Positions 35,406-45,198 of a DNA stretch of 64,000 nucleotides are shown here, in pieces. Each line of letters starts with the position of its first letter. Position 1 is the stretch's first letter. The translations under genes and the position numbers were made by a program. Under the pieces are notes generated by a model, which ran no database searches, was not told the origin of the DNA, and worked only from the letters and a program-made list of their open reading frames with translations. Source of the DNA: Siphonobacter aquaeclarae (GTDB lineage: Bacteria; Bacteroidota; Bacteroidia; Cytophagales; Spirosomataceae); contig NZ_FNGS01000001.1 in NCBI RefSeq assembly GCF_900103285.1, positions 424,665 to 488,664 on the forward strand, in the 5' to 3' direction.

Positions 35406-36245
35406 ATGGAGGCAGTGAAAGAACTAATTTTCGACAGGCTGGTCTATTCCTGTGCTTTTGAAAAAGTCAGGGGTATGGAAGAGTTTATTCCGGAACACTT
35501 TCTGGGATTTCAGCTCGCCGGTGAAACACATGCCTTCTACGCAGGAACCAGTACGATCATTCCTGAAAATTCGATCGTATTGGTCCGGAAAAATCAACTC
35601 ATACGGACGACCAAATACCCTTCGAAATCAGGCAGTTACAAGTTCGTTTCCATTACGCTCGACAAGGAAGTCCTGCAAAAATACGCCCTGGAAAACAGGA
35701 TCAGGGCAGCAGCCCGGTACGAAGGAAGCCAAAAGTTGATTTTTGAACCGGACGATTTCCTGCGGAGCTACTTTCTTTCACTGGCTCCTTACATCAATAA
35801 AACGAAAGAAGCCACACCGCGGCTGGCCGAATTGAAAATCAGGGAGGCGGTAGAATTATTGTTACAATGCAACCCTGATTTTCATACTATTCTCTTTGAT
35901 TTTTCCGACCCCTTCAAAGTGGATCTGGCGGAATTCATGAACGAGCATTACATGTTCAATATTCCTGTTGAATCCCTCGCAAAACTCACCGGACGCAGTC
36001 TTTCAGCCTTCAAGCGTGATTTTACGCGGGTCTTCAACGCCCCTCCGAAACAATGGCTGCTCAACCGGCGACTGGACGAAGCGCATTATCTGATCAAATA
36101 CAAAAGACAAAAGCCGGTTGATTTTTACCTGGACCTTGGCTTTGAGAACCTGTCTCATTTCTACTACGCATTCAAGCACCGGTTCGGACAGACGTCTTCC
36201 GAAGTCCGGGCATACGGGCCTGCCACTGATCAGCGGCATCCATAG
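35406..36245 (+). CDS. AraC-family transcriptional regulator (ExsA-like arrangement)
   Basis: A 279-residue regulator. The first ~170 residues are a sensing domain (a cupin-like start, EHFLGFQLAGETHAFYAG). The last ~100 carry the two AraC helix-turn-helix units: IPVESLAKLTGRSLSAFKRD, then a second unit ending DLGFENLSHFYYAFKHRFGQ. It starts 8 bp after the HbpS-like gene and is almost surely co-transcribed. It probably controls the SDR / HbpS genes (inference from position). Confidence 0.9.
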   Translation: MEAVKELIFDRLVYSCAFEKVRGMEEFIPEHFLGFQLAGETHAFYAGTSTIIPENSIVLVRKNQLIRTTKYPSKSGSYKFVSITLDKEVLQKYALENRIRAAARYEGSQKLIFEPDDFLRSYFLSLAPYINKTKEATPRLAELKIREAVELLLQCNPDFHTILFDFSDPFKVDLAEFMNEHYMFNIPVESLAKLTGRSLSAFKRDFTRVFNAPPKQWLLNRRLDEAHYLIKYKRQKPVDFYLDLGFENLSHFYYAFKHRFGQTSSEVRAYGPATDQRHP

Positions 36246-36482
36246 CGCGTCAGCTACGCTAAAATCATGAGCGTCATCCGGGAACCTGCCTGAAAGCGAT
36301 TTCCCGTAGTAATGCCGGCCATTGACCCGGAGCCTGCCGTATTCTACTATTTTCCTTCAACTGACGGGTGCGGATCTACGTGCCCGCTACTTCTTTATCC
36401 ATATATCCGCCGACGGAGGATGCCGGTTAAAACAATATCACTAATTTTATAAAATTTATAAGCCATATAATGTTATCCGCGC

Positions 36483-37073
36483 TTGATTAACGAACGGCAA
36501 TCTGACGAACAGCTTTGGAACGCCCTCCGGGAGGGTGATCAGGATGCCTTTTCGGCATTGTATCAGCGCTTTTATGCTACTTTATACAGCTATGGCTATA
36601 AGGTAGCCGACAATGTCACGCTGGTAGAAGACGCCATTCAGGACCTGTTCGTGGATCTCTGGCGGATGCGCCGCTCGGTCTCCGGCGCCGAGTCCGTCAA
36701 ATTCTACCTGTTCCGCTCTCTCCGGCGGAAAATCCATGTGCTGAGCAAAAAAGAAGACGGTTGGCACTTCGTGGATACCGAAACCCATGCAGCTCCGGAA
36801 AGCTACTCCGCCGAACACCCGCTGATGCAGGAAGAAGAGCAGTCGCAATTGATTGAACGTATAACCTATGCGTTAGAAAAACTTCCCCCGCGCCAGCAGG
36901 AGGTGATTGCGCTCCGCTTCTATCAGGGATTCAAAAACGAGGAAATTGCCCGGATCATGGGTATTACCGAAAAATCGGTTCGGAATACCCTGCACAAGGC
37001 CTTGAGTCATCTGCGCGAGCAGGCTCCCTTTCTGGCACCGTTGCTGGGCTTTCTGCTGTGGTGGTTTTCCTGA
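36483..37073 (+). CDS. ECF sigma-70 factor, FecI/RpoE-like
   Basis: A 196-residue sigma factor. It starts at a TTG: an in-frame TAA lies only five codons upstream and there is no ATG until deep inside region 2. Region 2 is FSALYQRFYATLYSYGYKVA with VEDAIQDLFVDLWRM; region 4 is LPPRQQEVIALRFYQGFKNE and IARIMGITEKSVRNTLHKAL. The FecR-type anti-sigma gene follows after 100 bp and a SusC with an STN domain follows that. This is the Bacteroidota signal route in which the outer-membrane transporter senses its ligand and releases the sigma factor. The unusual start codon could keep its level low (inference). Confidence 0.92.
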   Translation: MINERQSDEQLWNALREGDQDAFSALYQRFYATLYSYGYKVADNVTLVEDAIQDLFVDLWRMRRSVSGAESVKFYLFRSLRRKIHVLSKKEDGWHFVDTETHAAPESYSAEHPLMQEEEQSQLIERITYALEKLPPRQQEVIALRFYQGFKNEEIARIMGITEKSVRNTLHKALSHLREQAPFLAPLLGFLLWWFS

Positions 37074-37172
37074 CGAAAAAGAAAATTTTCCGGAAACCGA
37101 GGGGACAATTTTGCAACGCCGTGCTCTTGTTGTTCGGTAGTGCCGCTACAGGCCGTTTTCTACCCGACACGC

Positions 37173-38276
37173 ATGGAGAATTACCGCAACTATACTGCCG
37201 AAGAGTTTGCTCAGGATGCTTTTTTTCAGCAATCGGTTTACCGCCCGACTGCCGACTCCGATTTTTTCTGGAGCAGCTTTCTGGAACGCTATCCCGAGAA
37301 ACAGCCTGTGGTGACGGCGGCCCGGACCTTTCTCCAAGCCGTTGAAAAGGGCCAGGTACTACCATCTGCCGAGCAGGGAGCGCGGATGTGGCAGGGTATT
37401 GAGCGACAGTTGCAGGAACCAGAAAGCACCCCGGAAATACCGGAATCGCCCGTCCGCCGGATAGGTCTCCGCTGGATCCGGGCGGCAGCCGTACTGTTGA
37501 TGATGGGTTTCGGCTGGTGGTTTGTTACAAAACCCGGTACCTATGACCGGTCTATCGCGCAGAAAGGATGGTCGCTGATTACCGGCACAACGCTGGAGGA
37601 AAAGGTCAACGATACCACTTCTCCCCTTTCCATTCGCCTGAGTGATGGCAGCCGGGTGGTCCTGCAGCCCCGGAGCCGCATCCGGTACCCGAAAAGTTTC
37701 GACGCTTCCAAAAGGGAAACCTACCTGGAAGGAGAAGGCTTTTTTGACGTCGCCCGAAATACCCTGCAACCTTTTATCGTGTATTCGGGAAAGGTAATAA
37801 CGCAGGTGGTCGGGACCAGCTTCACGATCCGAGCCATTCCCGAAGCAAAAACCATTTCTGTAGCTGTCCGGACCGGGAAAGTAGCTGTTTACACACGCAA
37901 CGCGGCGGAAGAAGCCTCCCGTAACCGGTTGCTGCTGACACCCAACCAGCAAGCCATTTTTGATATCGGCAGCGGGCAACTGACCAAACGCCTGGTCGAT
38001 GAACCGGTTCTCGTTGCCCGGGCTGCCGGAACTCAGTCATTTATCTTTAATAATGCCCCTGTCAGCCAGGTATTCCGTAAACTGGAGCAGGCATACGGCG
38101 TCACGATTCAATACGATTCGACGGCGCTCCGGCACTGTAACCTGACGGCCCCGCTGGGCAACGAACCTCTTTTCCGGAAGCTGGACATCATCTGCCAGAC
38201 AATCGGCGCGACCTACGAAGTCTGGGACACGCGGATTGTGGTAACCGGTTCCGGTTGCGAAACATCCAATCAATAA
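37173..38276 (+). CDS. FecR-type anti-sigma factor
   Basis: A 367-residue inner-membrane anti-sigma factor. I chose the ATG at 37173 (MENYRNYTAEEFAQ...), since the 11 codons before it are unlikely to code. The cytoplasmic N-terminal ~100 residues bind the sigma factor, a helix follows at about residues 108-128 (AAAVLLMMGFGWWFV), then a FecR beta domain (ISLRLSDGS-like IRLSDGSRVVLQPRSRIRYP), then a C-terminal DUF4974-type domain (FNNAPVSQVFRKLEQAYGV) that contacts the STN domain of SusC. It forms the standard regulatory pair with the preceding sigma gene and controls the following susC. Confidence 0.93.
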   Translation: MENYRNYTAEEFAQDAFFQQSVYRPTADSDFFWSSFLERYPEKQPVVTAARTFLQAVEKGQVLPSAEQGARMWQGIERQLQEPESTPEIPESPVRRIGLRWIRAAAVLLMMGFGWWFVTKPGTYDRSIAQKGWSLITGTTLEEKVNDTTSPLSIRLSDGSRVVLQPRSRIRYPKSFDASKRETYLEGEGFFDVARNTLQPFIVYSGKVITQVVGTSFTIRAIPEAKTISVAVRTGKVAVYTRNAAEEASRNRLLLTPNQQAIFDIGSGQLTKRLVDEPVLVARAAGTQSFIFNNAPVSQVFRKLEQAYGVTIQYDSTALRHCNLTAPLGNEPLFRKLDIICQTIGATYEVWDTRIVVTGSGCETSNQ

Positions 38277-38339
38277 CCTCTGAATCATTGAACCTCTAAA
38301 CCTATATACTATGAACCTGCCGTAACCTCTCCCCGAAAA

Positions 38340-38396
38340 AAGACCGGACAACCGGCTACCGCTGTTGCAACCAGCGCTAATCCGTTGTCCGGTCTT
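38340..38396 (+). terminator. Long hairpin between anti-sigma gene and susC 2
   Basis: AGACCGGACAAC at 38341-38352 pairs with GTTGTCCGGTCT at 38384-38395. Inside it a smaller hairpin (GCTG-TTGCAAC-CAGC) forms. The downstream TATCTGACG has few T, so strong termination is not certain. It may separate low-level regulator mRNA from high-level susCD mRNA, or act as an attenuator. Confidence 0.5.
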
Positions 38397-38504
38397 ATCT
38401 GACGTCACCTCTCCCTTTTCCGGTCTTGCAACTACCCTGAAAAAGCGGGGACGGGATGTTTTTGCTCCTAACTACCATTCAGTCGAACAAAAACGGTTAA
38501 AAAT

Positions 38505-41500
38505 ATGAAAAAATTACGGGAATCATTTACCGTGACTGCCCTTATGAAAATCACCTGTTTACCGCTGCTACTGCTGCTGCTTTCCGTCGGCCTGACCGCT
38601 GCCCGGGACGGTATGGCGCAGGATTTACTGAGCAGGCCGGTTTCTGTTCAGTTCGAGAACAGGGATTTGGAAACCATTCTCCGCCGGATTGAAAAAGCGG
38701 CGGGTGTTAAGTTTACGTACGTTCCGCAGGTAGTCGAAGCACACCGGAAGGTATCGATCCGGGCCAGCAACGACCGATTGGAAACCGTACTCGACCGCCT
38801 GCTCAGGCCACTGAATATCAGTTACCAGGTATCAGGTACTTACATTGTGCTGCGAAAGGAAACGTCCGGGGTCGTCGCTCCAGCCAGCGGACAGGTACCC
38901 GCCGAGCGGCTCATTACCGGCACCGTTACCGACGAAAAGGGAAACACGATCCCGGGTGTCAGTATTCTGCTGAAAGGCACCCAGCGGGGTACGGTCACCA
39001 ACGGGCAGGGAGCCTTCCAGCTTGCTGTTCCGGAAAACGATCCGGTGCTGGTATTCAGCTTTGTCGGATACCAGACGCAGGAAATAGCCGTCGGGAACCA
39101 GACTACGCTGTCGATTCGCCTGGTCGTCGACGACAAAGCACTCAACGAGGTCGTTGTCATCGGCTACGGAGCGGTCAAAAAGCGGGACCTGACCGGATCG
39201 GTAGGTTCGATCGGAACCACTGAACTGAAAGCGCAGCCGATTTCCTCGTTCAACCAGGCGCTCCAGGGGCGGGTCAGCGGTGTGCAGGTAACCAACGCGT
39301 CGAACGCGCCGGGCGGGGGCATCACCGTACGCGTGCGGGGTGGTAATTCGATTTCGGCCAGTAACGATCCGCTGTATGTGATTGACGGCTTTCCGGTGAC
39401 CAACCCGTCGTCGGCACAGGGTGCGGGTGGCTCGGCCAATTTTCCGAATGTTCTGTCAACGATCAACCCGAATGACATTGAGAGCATCGAGGTATTGAAG
39501 GATGCTTCGGCTACGGCCATTTACGGATCGAGAGGCGCAAACGGCGTCGTACTCGTCACCACCCGGCGCGGGAAAGAAGGCCTGTCGAATGTTGATTTTG
39601 AAACGTATGCCGGCGTTTCCAGCATTTCCAATATGCTGCAGCTCGCTACGGCCGAACAGCAGACCGCACTCAAAAATGAGCAGCTGCGCAATCTCGGCTT
39701 TGCCGAACGGTACGGCTATACAACCGCCTACCCGAAGACGCCGGCTGAATACGGCGTGGGTACCAACTGGCAAAAGGAAATCTACCGGGCGGCGCCTACG
39801 CAGAGCTATCAGCTTTCGGCCTCCGGCGGAACCGAAAAACTCCGGTACCTGGTCAGCGGCAACTATTTCAACCAGGACGGGATCGTCATTGCCAATAATT
39901 TCAAACGGTATACTGCGCGCATGAACCTGGACGCAAGGCTCAGCAACCGGCTGAAAATCGGCACGAACTTTCTGGTAACCTATAGCATCAACAACGGCAT
40001 CAACGAGGCCGGTACCAACGGGCCGGTCGGCGCGGCACGCGTTATTTCTCCGGCAAGCCCGGTACATGACGCAAGCGGCAACTGGCAGCTGCTGAACGTA
40101 GGACCCGGCTCCGGGATGGCTTCCATTCCCAACCCGGTGGCGGTGCTGCGTACTTCCACGAATGCGCTGTTTACCACCCGGGTACTCGGGAATGCATTCG
40201 CCGACTACCAGATTGCAGAAGGCCTGAGCGCGCGGGTGAGCCTGGGAGCGGATCTGCTTACCAGTCGGCGGAACGTCTTCTATACTCCTCAGACACTGGT
40301 GGCCAATACGGTAAACGGCTATGGTTCGAACGGCAACGCGAACAACATCAACCTGCTCAACGAAAATACGGTAACCTATTCGAAAGTATTGAATACCAGT
40401 CACTCATTCGACGTCGTAGCCGGGGTTACGTTCCAGTCGAACCGGGAGGACCGCTCCTACCAGGAAGCGCAGAATTTTGCCAACTATACCCTGGGCGCCA
40501 ATAACCTCGGGCAGGGCTCGGTACTGATCGCGCCCACTACGACCGCGCAAAAATGGGGACTCAACTCCTACCTGGGCCGGGTAAACTACCGCTTCAAGGA
40601 CCGGTACCTGTTTACACTGACAGGCCGGATAGACGGCTCCTCCCGCTTTGGAACAAACAATAAATACGGCTTCTTTCCCTCGGGCGCCGTTGCGTGGCGG
40701 GTATCGGATGAACCTTTCCTGAAAACAAGCCCGCTGGTCAGCGAACTGAAATTCAGGCTGAGCTATGGCGTGACGGGGAACGACGGTATCGGGTTGTATA
40801 ATTCATTGTCTTCCTATGTTACCTCGCGTACGGTTTTCGGAGATACAGAGGTACTGACTACTCAGGCGGCGACGATCGGCAACCCCGATCTGCGCTGGGA
40901 GAAAACCGGTCAGTTTGACGCGGGTTTCGACCTGAGCCTGTTCACCAACCGCCTCCAGCTGACAGCCGATTATTACATCAAAACGACAACCGACCTGCTG
41001 CTGGGTATAGACCTGCCTGCCACGACCGGCTTCACGACTGTCACCCGGAACATCGGCAGTCTCCGGAACCGGGGAATTGAATTGGGTATTTCGACGGTCA
41101 ATACCACCGGTGCGGTCAAATGGACGACTTCCGGGAATTTTTCCCTGAACCGGAACAAGGTCCTGAAACTGGCCGACGCCGATCAGTACCTCGTTACAGA
41201 CCCGAATACCTCGGTACAGACGATCGTCAAAGTAGGCCAGCCGATCGGTTCTTTTTACGGCCGTGTTTTTGACGGCGTCTGGCAATCGACCGATGCCGTC
41301 AAAGCAGCCGGCGCGCTGGCGCAAACGGGAGACCTTGGAGGCGCTCCACGCTTCAAAGATGTGAACGGCGACGGCGTATTCAACAACGCGACCGACCGCG
41401 CTATCATCGGAAACGGCCTGCCTAAATTTATCTATGGCTTGACGAATACGGTCTCGTACCGCGGTCTGGACCTGTCGGTATTCATACAGGGAGTACAAGG

Positions 41501-41900
41501 CAATCAGGTATTTAACTATACACGGAGCGTAACTGAAATTGACCCGGGCGCTACCCCGCTGCAAAGCTATATCAACGATCACTGGAAGACGGACAAGCCG
41601 TCGAACAACCGCCCGTCGGCCCGCCAGTGGAACATCTCCAACAGCTCCTATCTGATTGAAGACGGTTCGTTCCTGCGGCTCAAGAACGTATCGCTGGGAT
41701 ACCGCATTCCGCTGAAAACCAAGGCGCTGAAAGCAGCCAGGATCTATGTCAGCGGGCAAAACCTGTTCACCGTTTCGCGGTATTCCGGGTATGATCCGGA
41801 AGTAAACTCGAGCTTCAACAGCAATACGACCTACGGAATCGACAACTACGCCTACCCCGTTTCCCGCACGTATACCATCGGAGGCACCCTGACTTTCTGA
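38505..41900 (+). CDS. susC: SusC/RagA-type TonB-dependent transporter with STN domain (locus 2)
   Basis: A 1131-residue outer-membrane transporter. It has a signal segment ending near RDGMAQ, then an STN (secretin/TonB short) domain at about residues 45-115 (VSVQFENRDLETILRRIEKA ... YIVLRK), then a CarboxypepD_reg-like domain (LITGTVTDEKGNTIPGVSIL), a plug starting at NEVVVIGYGAVKKRDLTGSV, the signature SIEVLKDASATAIYGSRGAN, and a barrel ending TYTIGGTLTF. The STN domain is the partner of the FecR-type anti-sigma factor immediately upstream, so uptake and gene control are linked. susD follows after 27 bp. The substrate is unknown; no glycosidase is in the operon. Confidence 0.95.
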   Translation: MKKLRESFTVTALMKITCLPLLLLLLSVGLTAARDGMAQDLLSRPVSVQFENRDLETILRRIEKAAGVKFTYVPQVVEAHRKVSIRASNDRLETVLDRLLRPLNISYQVSGTYIVLRKETSGVVAPASGQVPAERLITGTVTDEKGNTIPGVSILLKGTQRGTVTNGQGAFQLAVPENDPVLVFSFVGYQTQEIAVGNQTTLSIRLVVDDKALNEVVVIGYGAVKKRDLTGSVGSIGTTELKAQPISSFNQALQGRVSGVQVTNASNAPGGGITVRVRGGNSISASNDPLYVIDGFPVTNPSSAQGAGGSANFPNVLSTINPNDIESIEVLKDASATAIYGSRGANGVVLVTTRRGKEGLSNVDFETYAGVSSISNMLQLATAEQQTALKNEQLRNLGFAERYGYTTAYPKTPAEYGVGTNWQKEIYRAAPTQSYQLSASGGTEKLRYLVSGNYFNQDGIVIANNFKRYTARMNLDARLSNRLKIGTNFLVTYSINNGINEAGTNGPVGAARVISPASPVHDASGNWQLLNVGPGSGMASIPNPVAVLRTSTNALFTTRVLGNAFADYQIAEGLSARVSLGADLLTSRRNVFYTPQTLVANTVNGYGSNGNANNINLLNENTVTYSKVLNTSHSFDVVAGVTFQSNREDRSYQEAQNFANYTLGANNLGQGSVLIAPTTTAQKWGLNSYLGRVNYRFKDRYLFTLTGRIDGSSRFGTNNKYGFFPSGAVAWRVSDEPFLKTSPLVSELKFRLSYGVTGNDGIGLYNSLSSYVTSRTVFGDTEVLTTQAATIGNPDLRWEKTGQFDAGFDLSLFTNRLQLTADYYIKTTTDLLLGIDLPATTGFTTVTRNIGSLRNRGIELGISTVNTTGAVKWTTSGNFSLNRNKVLKLADADQYLVTDPNTSVQTIVKVGQPIGSFYGRVFDGVWQSTDAVKAAGALAQTGDLGGAPRFKDVNGDGVFNNATDRAIIGNGLPKFIYGLTNTVSYRGLDLSVFIQGVQGNQVFNYTRSVTEIDPGATPLQSYINDHWKTDKPSNNRPSARQWNISNSSYLIEDGSFLRLKNVSLGYRIPLKTKALKAARIYVSGQNLFTVSRYSGYDPEVNSSFNSNTTYGIDNYAYPVSRTYTIGGTLTF

Positions 41901-41927
41901 TCTCAAACGATAAGACACAGACATACC

Positions 41928-43361
41928 ATGAACCGAGTCCTTTCTATCCTGAGTATCATGGGCTTTCTGCTGACGGCGGAAAGCTGCCGGAGCAACCTTG
42001 AGGAAGTGCCGCTCAGTTTTCTGAGCGAATCCAATTCGTTTAACAATGCCGATGACGCAACGACGGCCATCAACGCCGTGTACGGCCGCGCCAAGGCAAT
42101 CTACCAAATGCCGATGATCGTTTTGGGTGATCTGAGCGGCGACGATCTCTGGATACGCAGCGATGCCGATCCGATTACCAGCGAGATCGACCAGTTTAAA
42201 TACACGGCGTCCAACAACTACTTCGATACCTTTTATACCAACTCGTACATCACCATTGACCGGGCGAACCGGGTAATCGAAAACGTTCCGAAGATTGCGA
42301 TGGACACCAAACTCCGCGATCAGATCGTCGCCGAAGCTAAATTCCTGAGGGCGTTGCATTATTTTAACCTGGTTCAGGCATTCGGGGATGTTCCGCTGGT
42401 GACGAAAACAACGACCGACGTCGTCAATGTCAAGATTCCCCGCGACCCTGCTGCGAAGGTCTATGGGCAGATTATTCAGGATCTGCAGGACGCGGAAAAG
42501 GCGCTGCCCATAAGCTATTCCGCTGCTGCGGAAATCGGCCGGGCTACGGTTGGAGCCGCCAAATCGATTCTGGCGAAGGTATACCTGACGCATAAGGAAT
42601 GGGCCAACGCCGCCGCCAAAGCCAGGGAAGTCATCGATTCGAAAACCTACCGCCTCGTTCCGGACTATCAGGATGTATTCAACCCGGACAAGGAAAACGG
42701 TCCGGAGCATATTTTCTCCCTTCAATTCAGTTGCCTGCAACCTAAGTACGGCAGCGCTATGGCAGAAAATTTTGCTATCTACTTCAGTTATCCGATTAAC
42801 CAGACAGGCGGCGCTTTTCAGGTGACTGATTCCTACGCCAATTCCTTTGTCGCCGGCGATTACCGCAGGCAAGTAGCTGTCATTACCCAGAAAACGCTGG
42901 CGAATGGTACTGTAGTGCAGTCACGTACCGGCCCGCACCTGGATAAATACTGGGACCCCAACGCCTGTGGCGCAGCCGCCGCCCGTAACAACTTCCTGGT
43001 CATCCGCTATGCAGATGTGCTGCTGATGTATGCCGAAGCGCTGAACGAACTCAACGGTCCTGATGCGGAAGCCTACAACGCCATCAATCTGGTCCGGGCG
43101 CGGGCACGGAAAGGTGCGGCAACGGGACCGCAGGACCTTGCCGGCCTGACACAGAGCCAGTTCCGGGACGCTGTTTTGCAGGAGCGAAGCTGGGAACTGG
43201 CCGGAGAAGGCCATCGCCGCTGGGACTTGCTTCGCACCGGAAAACTACTGGAGGCCGCCCGGAAGCAGGGCTATGACCCATCTGAGAAATACCTGCTTTT
43301 TCCGATTCCGACGTTTGAACGGGATGCAAACCCCGCTCTGACACAGAATCCGGGATTCTGA
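41928..43361 (+). CDS. susD: SusD/RagB-type surface lipoprotein (locus 2)
   Basis: A 477-residue lipoprotein. The lipobox is LTAESC (Cys about 20), followed by RSNLEEVPLSFLSES. The TPR-like helices are visible as AEAKFLRALHYFNLVQAFGD and RATVGAAKSILAKVYLTH, and the C-terminal RagB motif is VIRYADVLLMYAEALNEL, with ERSWELAGEGHRRWDLLRTG near the end. It follows susC by 27 bp, and the FAD oxidoreductase gene starts 50 bp after it. Confidence 0.95.
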   Translation: MNRVLSILSIMGFLLTAESCRSNLEEVPLSFLSESNSFNNADDATTAINAVYGRAKAIYQMPMIVLGDLSGDDLWIRSDADPITSEIDQFKYTASNNYFDTFYTNSYITIDRANRVIENVPKIAMDTKLRDQIVAEAKFLRALHYFNLVQAFGDVPLVTKTTTDVVNVKIPRDPAAKVYGQIIQDLQDAEKALPISYSAAAEIGRATVGAAKSILAKVYLTHKEWANAAAKAREVIDSKTYRLVPDYQDVFNPDKENGPEHIFSLQFSCLQPKYGSAMAENFAIYFSYPINQTGGAFQVTDSYANSFVAGDYRRQVAVITQKTLANGTVVQSRTGPHLDKYWDPNACGAAAARNNFLVIRYADVLLMYAEALNELNGPDAEAYNAINLVRARARKGAATGPQDLAGLTQSQFRDAVLQERSWELAGEGHRRWDLLRTGKLLEAARKQGYDPSEKYLLFPIPTFERDANPALTQNPGF

Positions 43362-43411
43362 TGGTACTTTTTCGTTGTTACTACCTGTCACGATTTTATA
43401 CATCCATTCAG

Positions 43412-44998
43412 ATGAAAAACCTGCTTACACTCGGGCTGGTACTGCTGGGCAGCGTCTTCCAGTCGTTTGCTCCACCTAAGGCTGCCACATATGATGTTGT
43501 CGTTTACGGCGGCACACCCGGCGGAGTAATCGCCGCCGTGGCGGCTGCCCGCGAAGGTGCCCGGGTACTCCTGCTCGAACAAACCCGGCACGTTGGCGGG
43601 CTGAATACCAGCGGTATCGGCACCGCCGAATCCGAACACATGATCGAAGAGACGATCTCCGGCTTGCCGCTGGAGTTTTACCAGCGATTGGGCAAGTTTT
43701 ACGGCAGCAACGGGCCGGCGTTCTATTTTGAGTCGCACGTTGCTGAAAAAACGTTCCTGGACCTGCTGAAAGAGGCCGGGGTAACGCTGGTATACGATGC
43801 CTTTGTTCAGTCGGTAGCCAAACAGGGAACAACGATCCGATCCATTTCCCTGACAAACGGTAACCGCTATACGGGGTTTGTCTTTATCGACGCGACGTAC
43901 GAAGGCGACCTGATGGCGAAAGCCGGCGTATCGCACACGCACGGTCGGGAAAGCCGGGAACAATACGGGGAGTCGCTGGCCGGCGTTCGGTTTATCGATA
44001 CGCCGATCGACGCGTCGCCATACGACGACGGAGGCCGGTTGCTACCCGGCTTTGTCGAACGCAGTACCTTATCGGATGGCCAGGCCAGCGACCGGGTAAT
44101 GAACTACAATTTCCGCCTGATGCTATCGACCCGGGCGGACCGTCGCCCGTTCCCCAAACCGGCCTCGTATAACCCCGGTCGTTATATACTGCTGACCCGG
44201 TTGCTCAAAAACCACCCGGAAACGACCTTGAGCGACATTATTGACCTGTATGCCTGGAACTATCCGAAGGGCAAGTTCGAAACCAATAACAAACAGAAGG
44301 CGGTCATCTCACTGGGTCATTTCGGGGGAAACGTCGATTACCCGGAGGCAGACTACTCCCGCAGGAAAGCGATTTACGACGATCACAAAGCCTGGACGCT
44401 GGGCCTGATGTATTACCTGGCCAACGATCCGTCGGTTCCGGATGCGCTCCGACAGCAGACGCAATCCTACGGATTCAGCGCCGACGAATTCAGGGACAAC
44501 GAAAATTTCCCCTACTACCTCTATGTACGGGAAGCGCGGCGCATGATCGGGGCCTATGTACAGAAACAGAAAGATATTCTGGAAGAACGCACCAAACCGG
44601 ACGCAATCTGCCTGGGTTCTCACTGGATTGACTGCCATCACGTGCAGCGGGTTGCCGTTTCGAAAACGCAGTTTGTCAACGAAGGGCGTATCTGGGAAGC
44701 AATCACGCAGCCGTATGAAGTTGCATACCGGGTTATCACACCGAAATCGGCGGAATGTACCAACCTGCTCGTTCCGGTATGTGCGTCGGCGTCGCACGTG
44801 GGTTTCTGCTCTCTGCGCGTCGAATCGACCTGGATGCAACTGGGCAACAGCGCCGGTATCGCGGCGGCAATGGCGGTACGGCAGAAGAAGCCGGTTCAGC
44901 AATTAGCCGTTTCCGATCTGCAGGAAAATCTGCGGAAAAAGGGCGTTATCCTTTCCGTTGATCATCAGGTATGGAACGGGACGAAGGACCTCCGGTAG
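43412..44998 (+). CDS. Exported FAD-dependent oxidoreductase
   Basis: A 528-residue flavoprotein. The ATG at 43412 gives a signal peptide (MKNLLTLGLVLLGSVFQSFA); a start at 43361, overlapping the susD stop, would not. The FAD site is YDVVVYGGTPGGVIAAVAAA with the second strand ending VLLLEQT. It belongs to the FAD_oxidored group found near polysaccharide utilization genes and annotated variously as xanthan-lyase-associated. A third conserved block is FVFIDATYEGDLMAKAGVSH. The protein closes with SAGIAAAMAV, a normal FAD-binding end. As the last gene of a sigma-controlled susCD operon it may oxidise or reduce an imported sugar in the periplasm (inference). Confidence 0.85.
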   Translation: MKNLLTLGLVLLGSVFQSFAPPKAATYDVVVYGGTPGGVIAAVAAAREGARVLLLEQTRHVGGLNTSGIGTAESEHMIEETISGLPLEFYQRLGKFYGSNGPAFYFESHVAEKTFLDLLKEAGVTLVYDAFVQSVAKQGTTIRSISLTNGNRYTGFVFIDATYEGDLMAKAGVSHTHGRESREQYGESLAGVRFIDTPIDASPYDDGGRLLPGFVERSTLSDGQASDRVMNYNFRLMLSTRADRRPFPKPASYNPGRYILLTRLLKNHPETTLSDIIDLYAWNYPKGKFETNNKQKAVISLGHFGGNVDYPEADYSRRKAIYDDHKAWTLGLMYYLANDPSVPDALRQQTQSYGFSADEFRDNENFPYYLYVREARRMIGAYVQKQKDILEERTKPDAICLGSHWIDCHHVQRVAVSKTQFVNEGRIWEAITQPYEVAYRVITPKSAECTNLLVPVCASASHVGFCSLRVESTWMQLGNSAGIAAAMAVRQKKPVQQLAVSDLQENLRKKGVILSVDHQVWNGTKDLR

Positions 44999-45053
44999 CC
45001 GGCCGGGCAATTCGGATCTTTCCATGAACCAACCCGTTTTTGAAAACCGATAG

Positions 45054-45089
45054 CCAGGTAGCCCGAAGACCGGGTTACCTGGTTTTTTT
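45054..45089 (+). terminator. Rho-independent terminator of locus 2
   Basis: CCAGGTAGCCCG and CGGGTTACCTGG form a 12-bp stem (one G-U pair) with a 5-nt loop, followed by seven T. It ends the susCD-FAD operon. Confidence 0.88.
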
Positions 45090-45198
45090 GTAATGGATAC
45101 TGTGAAATAATAAAGGGGGCAGTCTTCCTTTCTTCCGATTAAATAGAGTTATTGAGAACGCATTGAAAAAATACCTCTTATTTGTGAATACACCTGCC

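Noticed and set aside
40803..42872. Leftward 689-codon frame opposite susC/susD of locus 2
   Set aside because: It runs across two real genes and their junction, and contains no recognisable domain.
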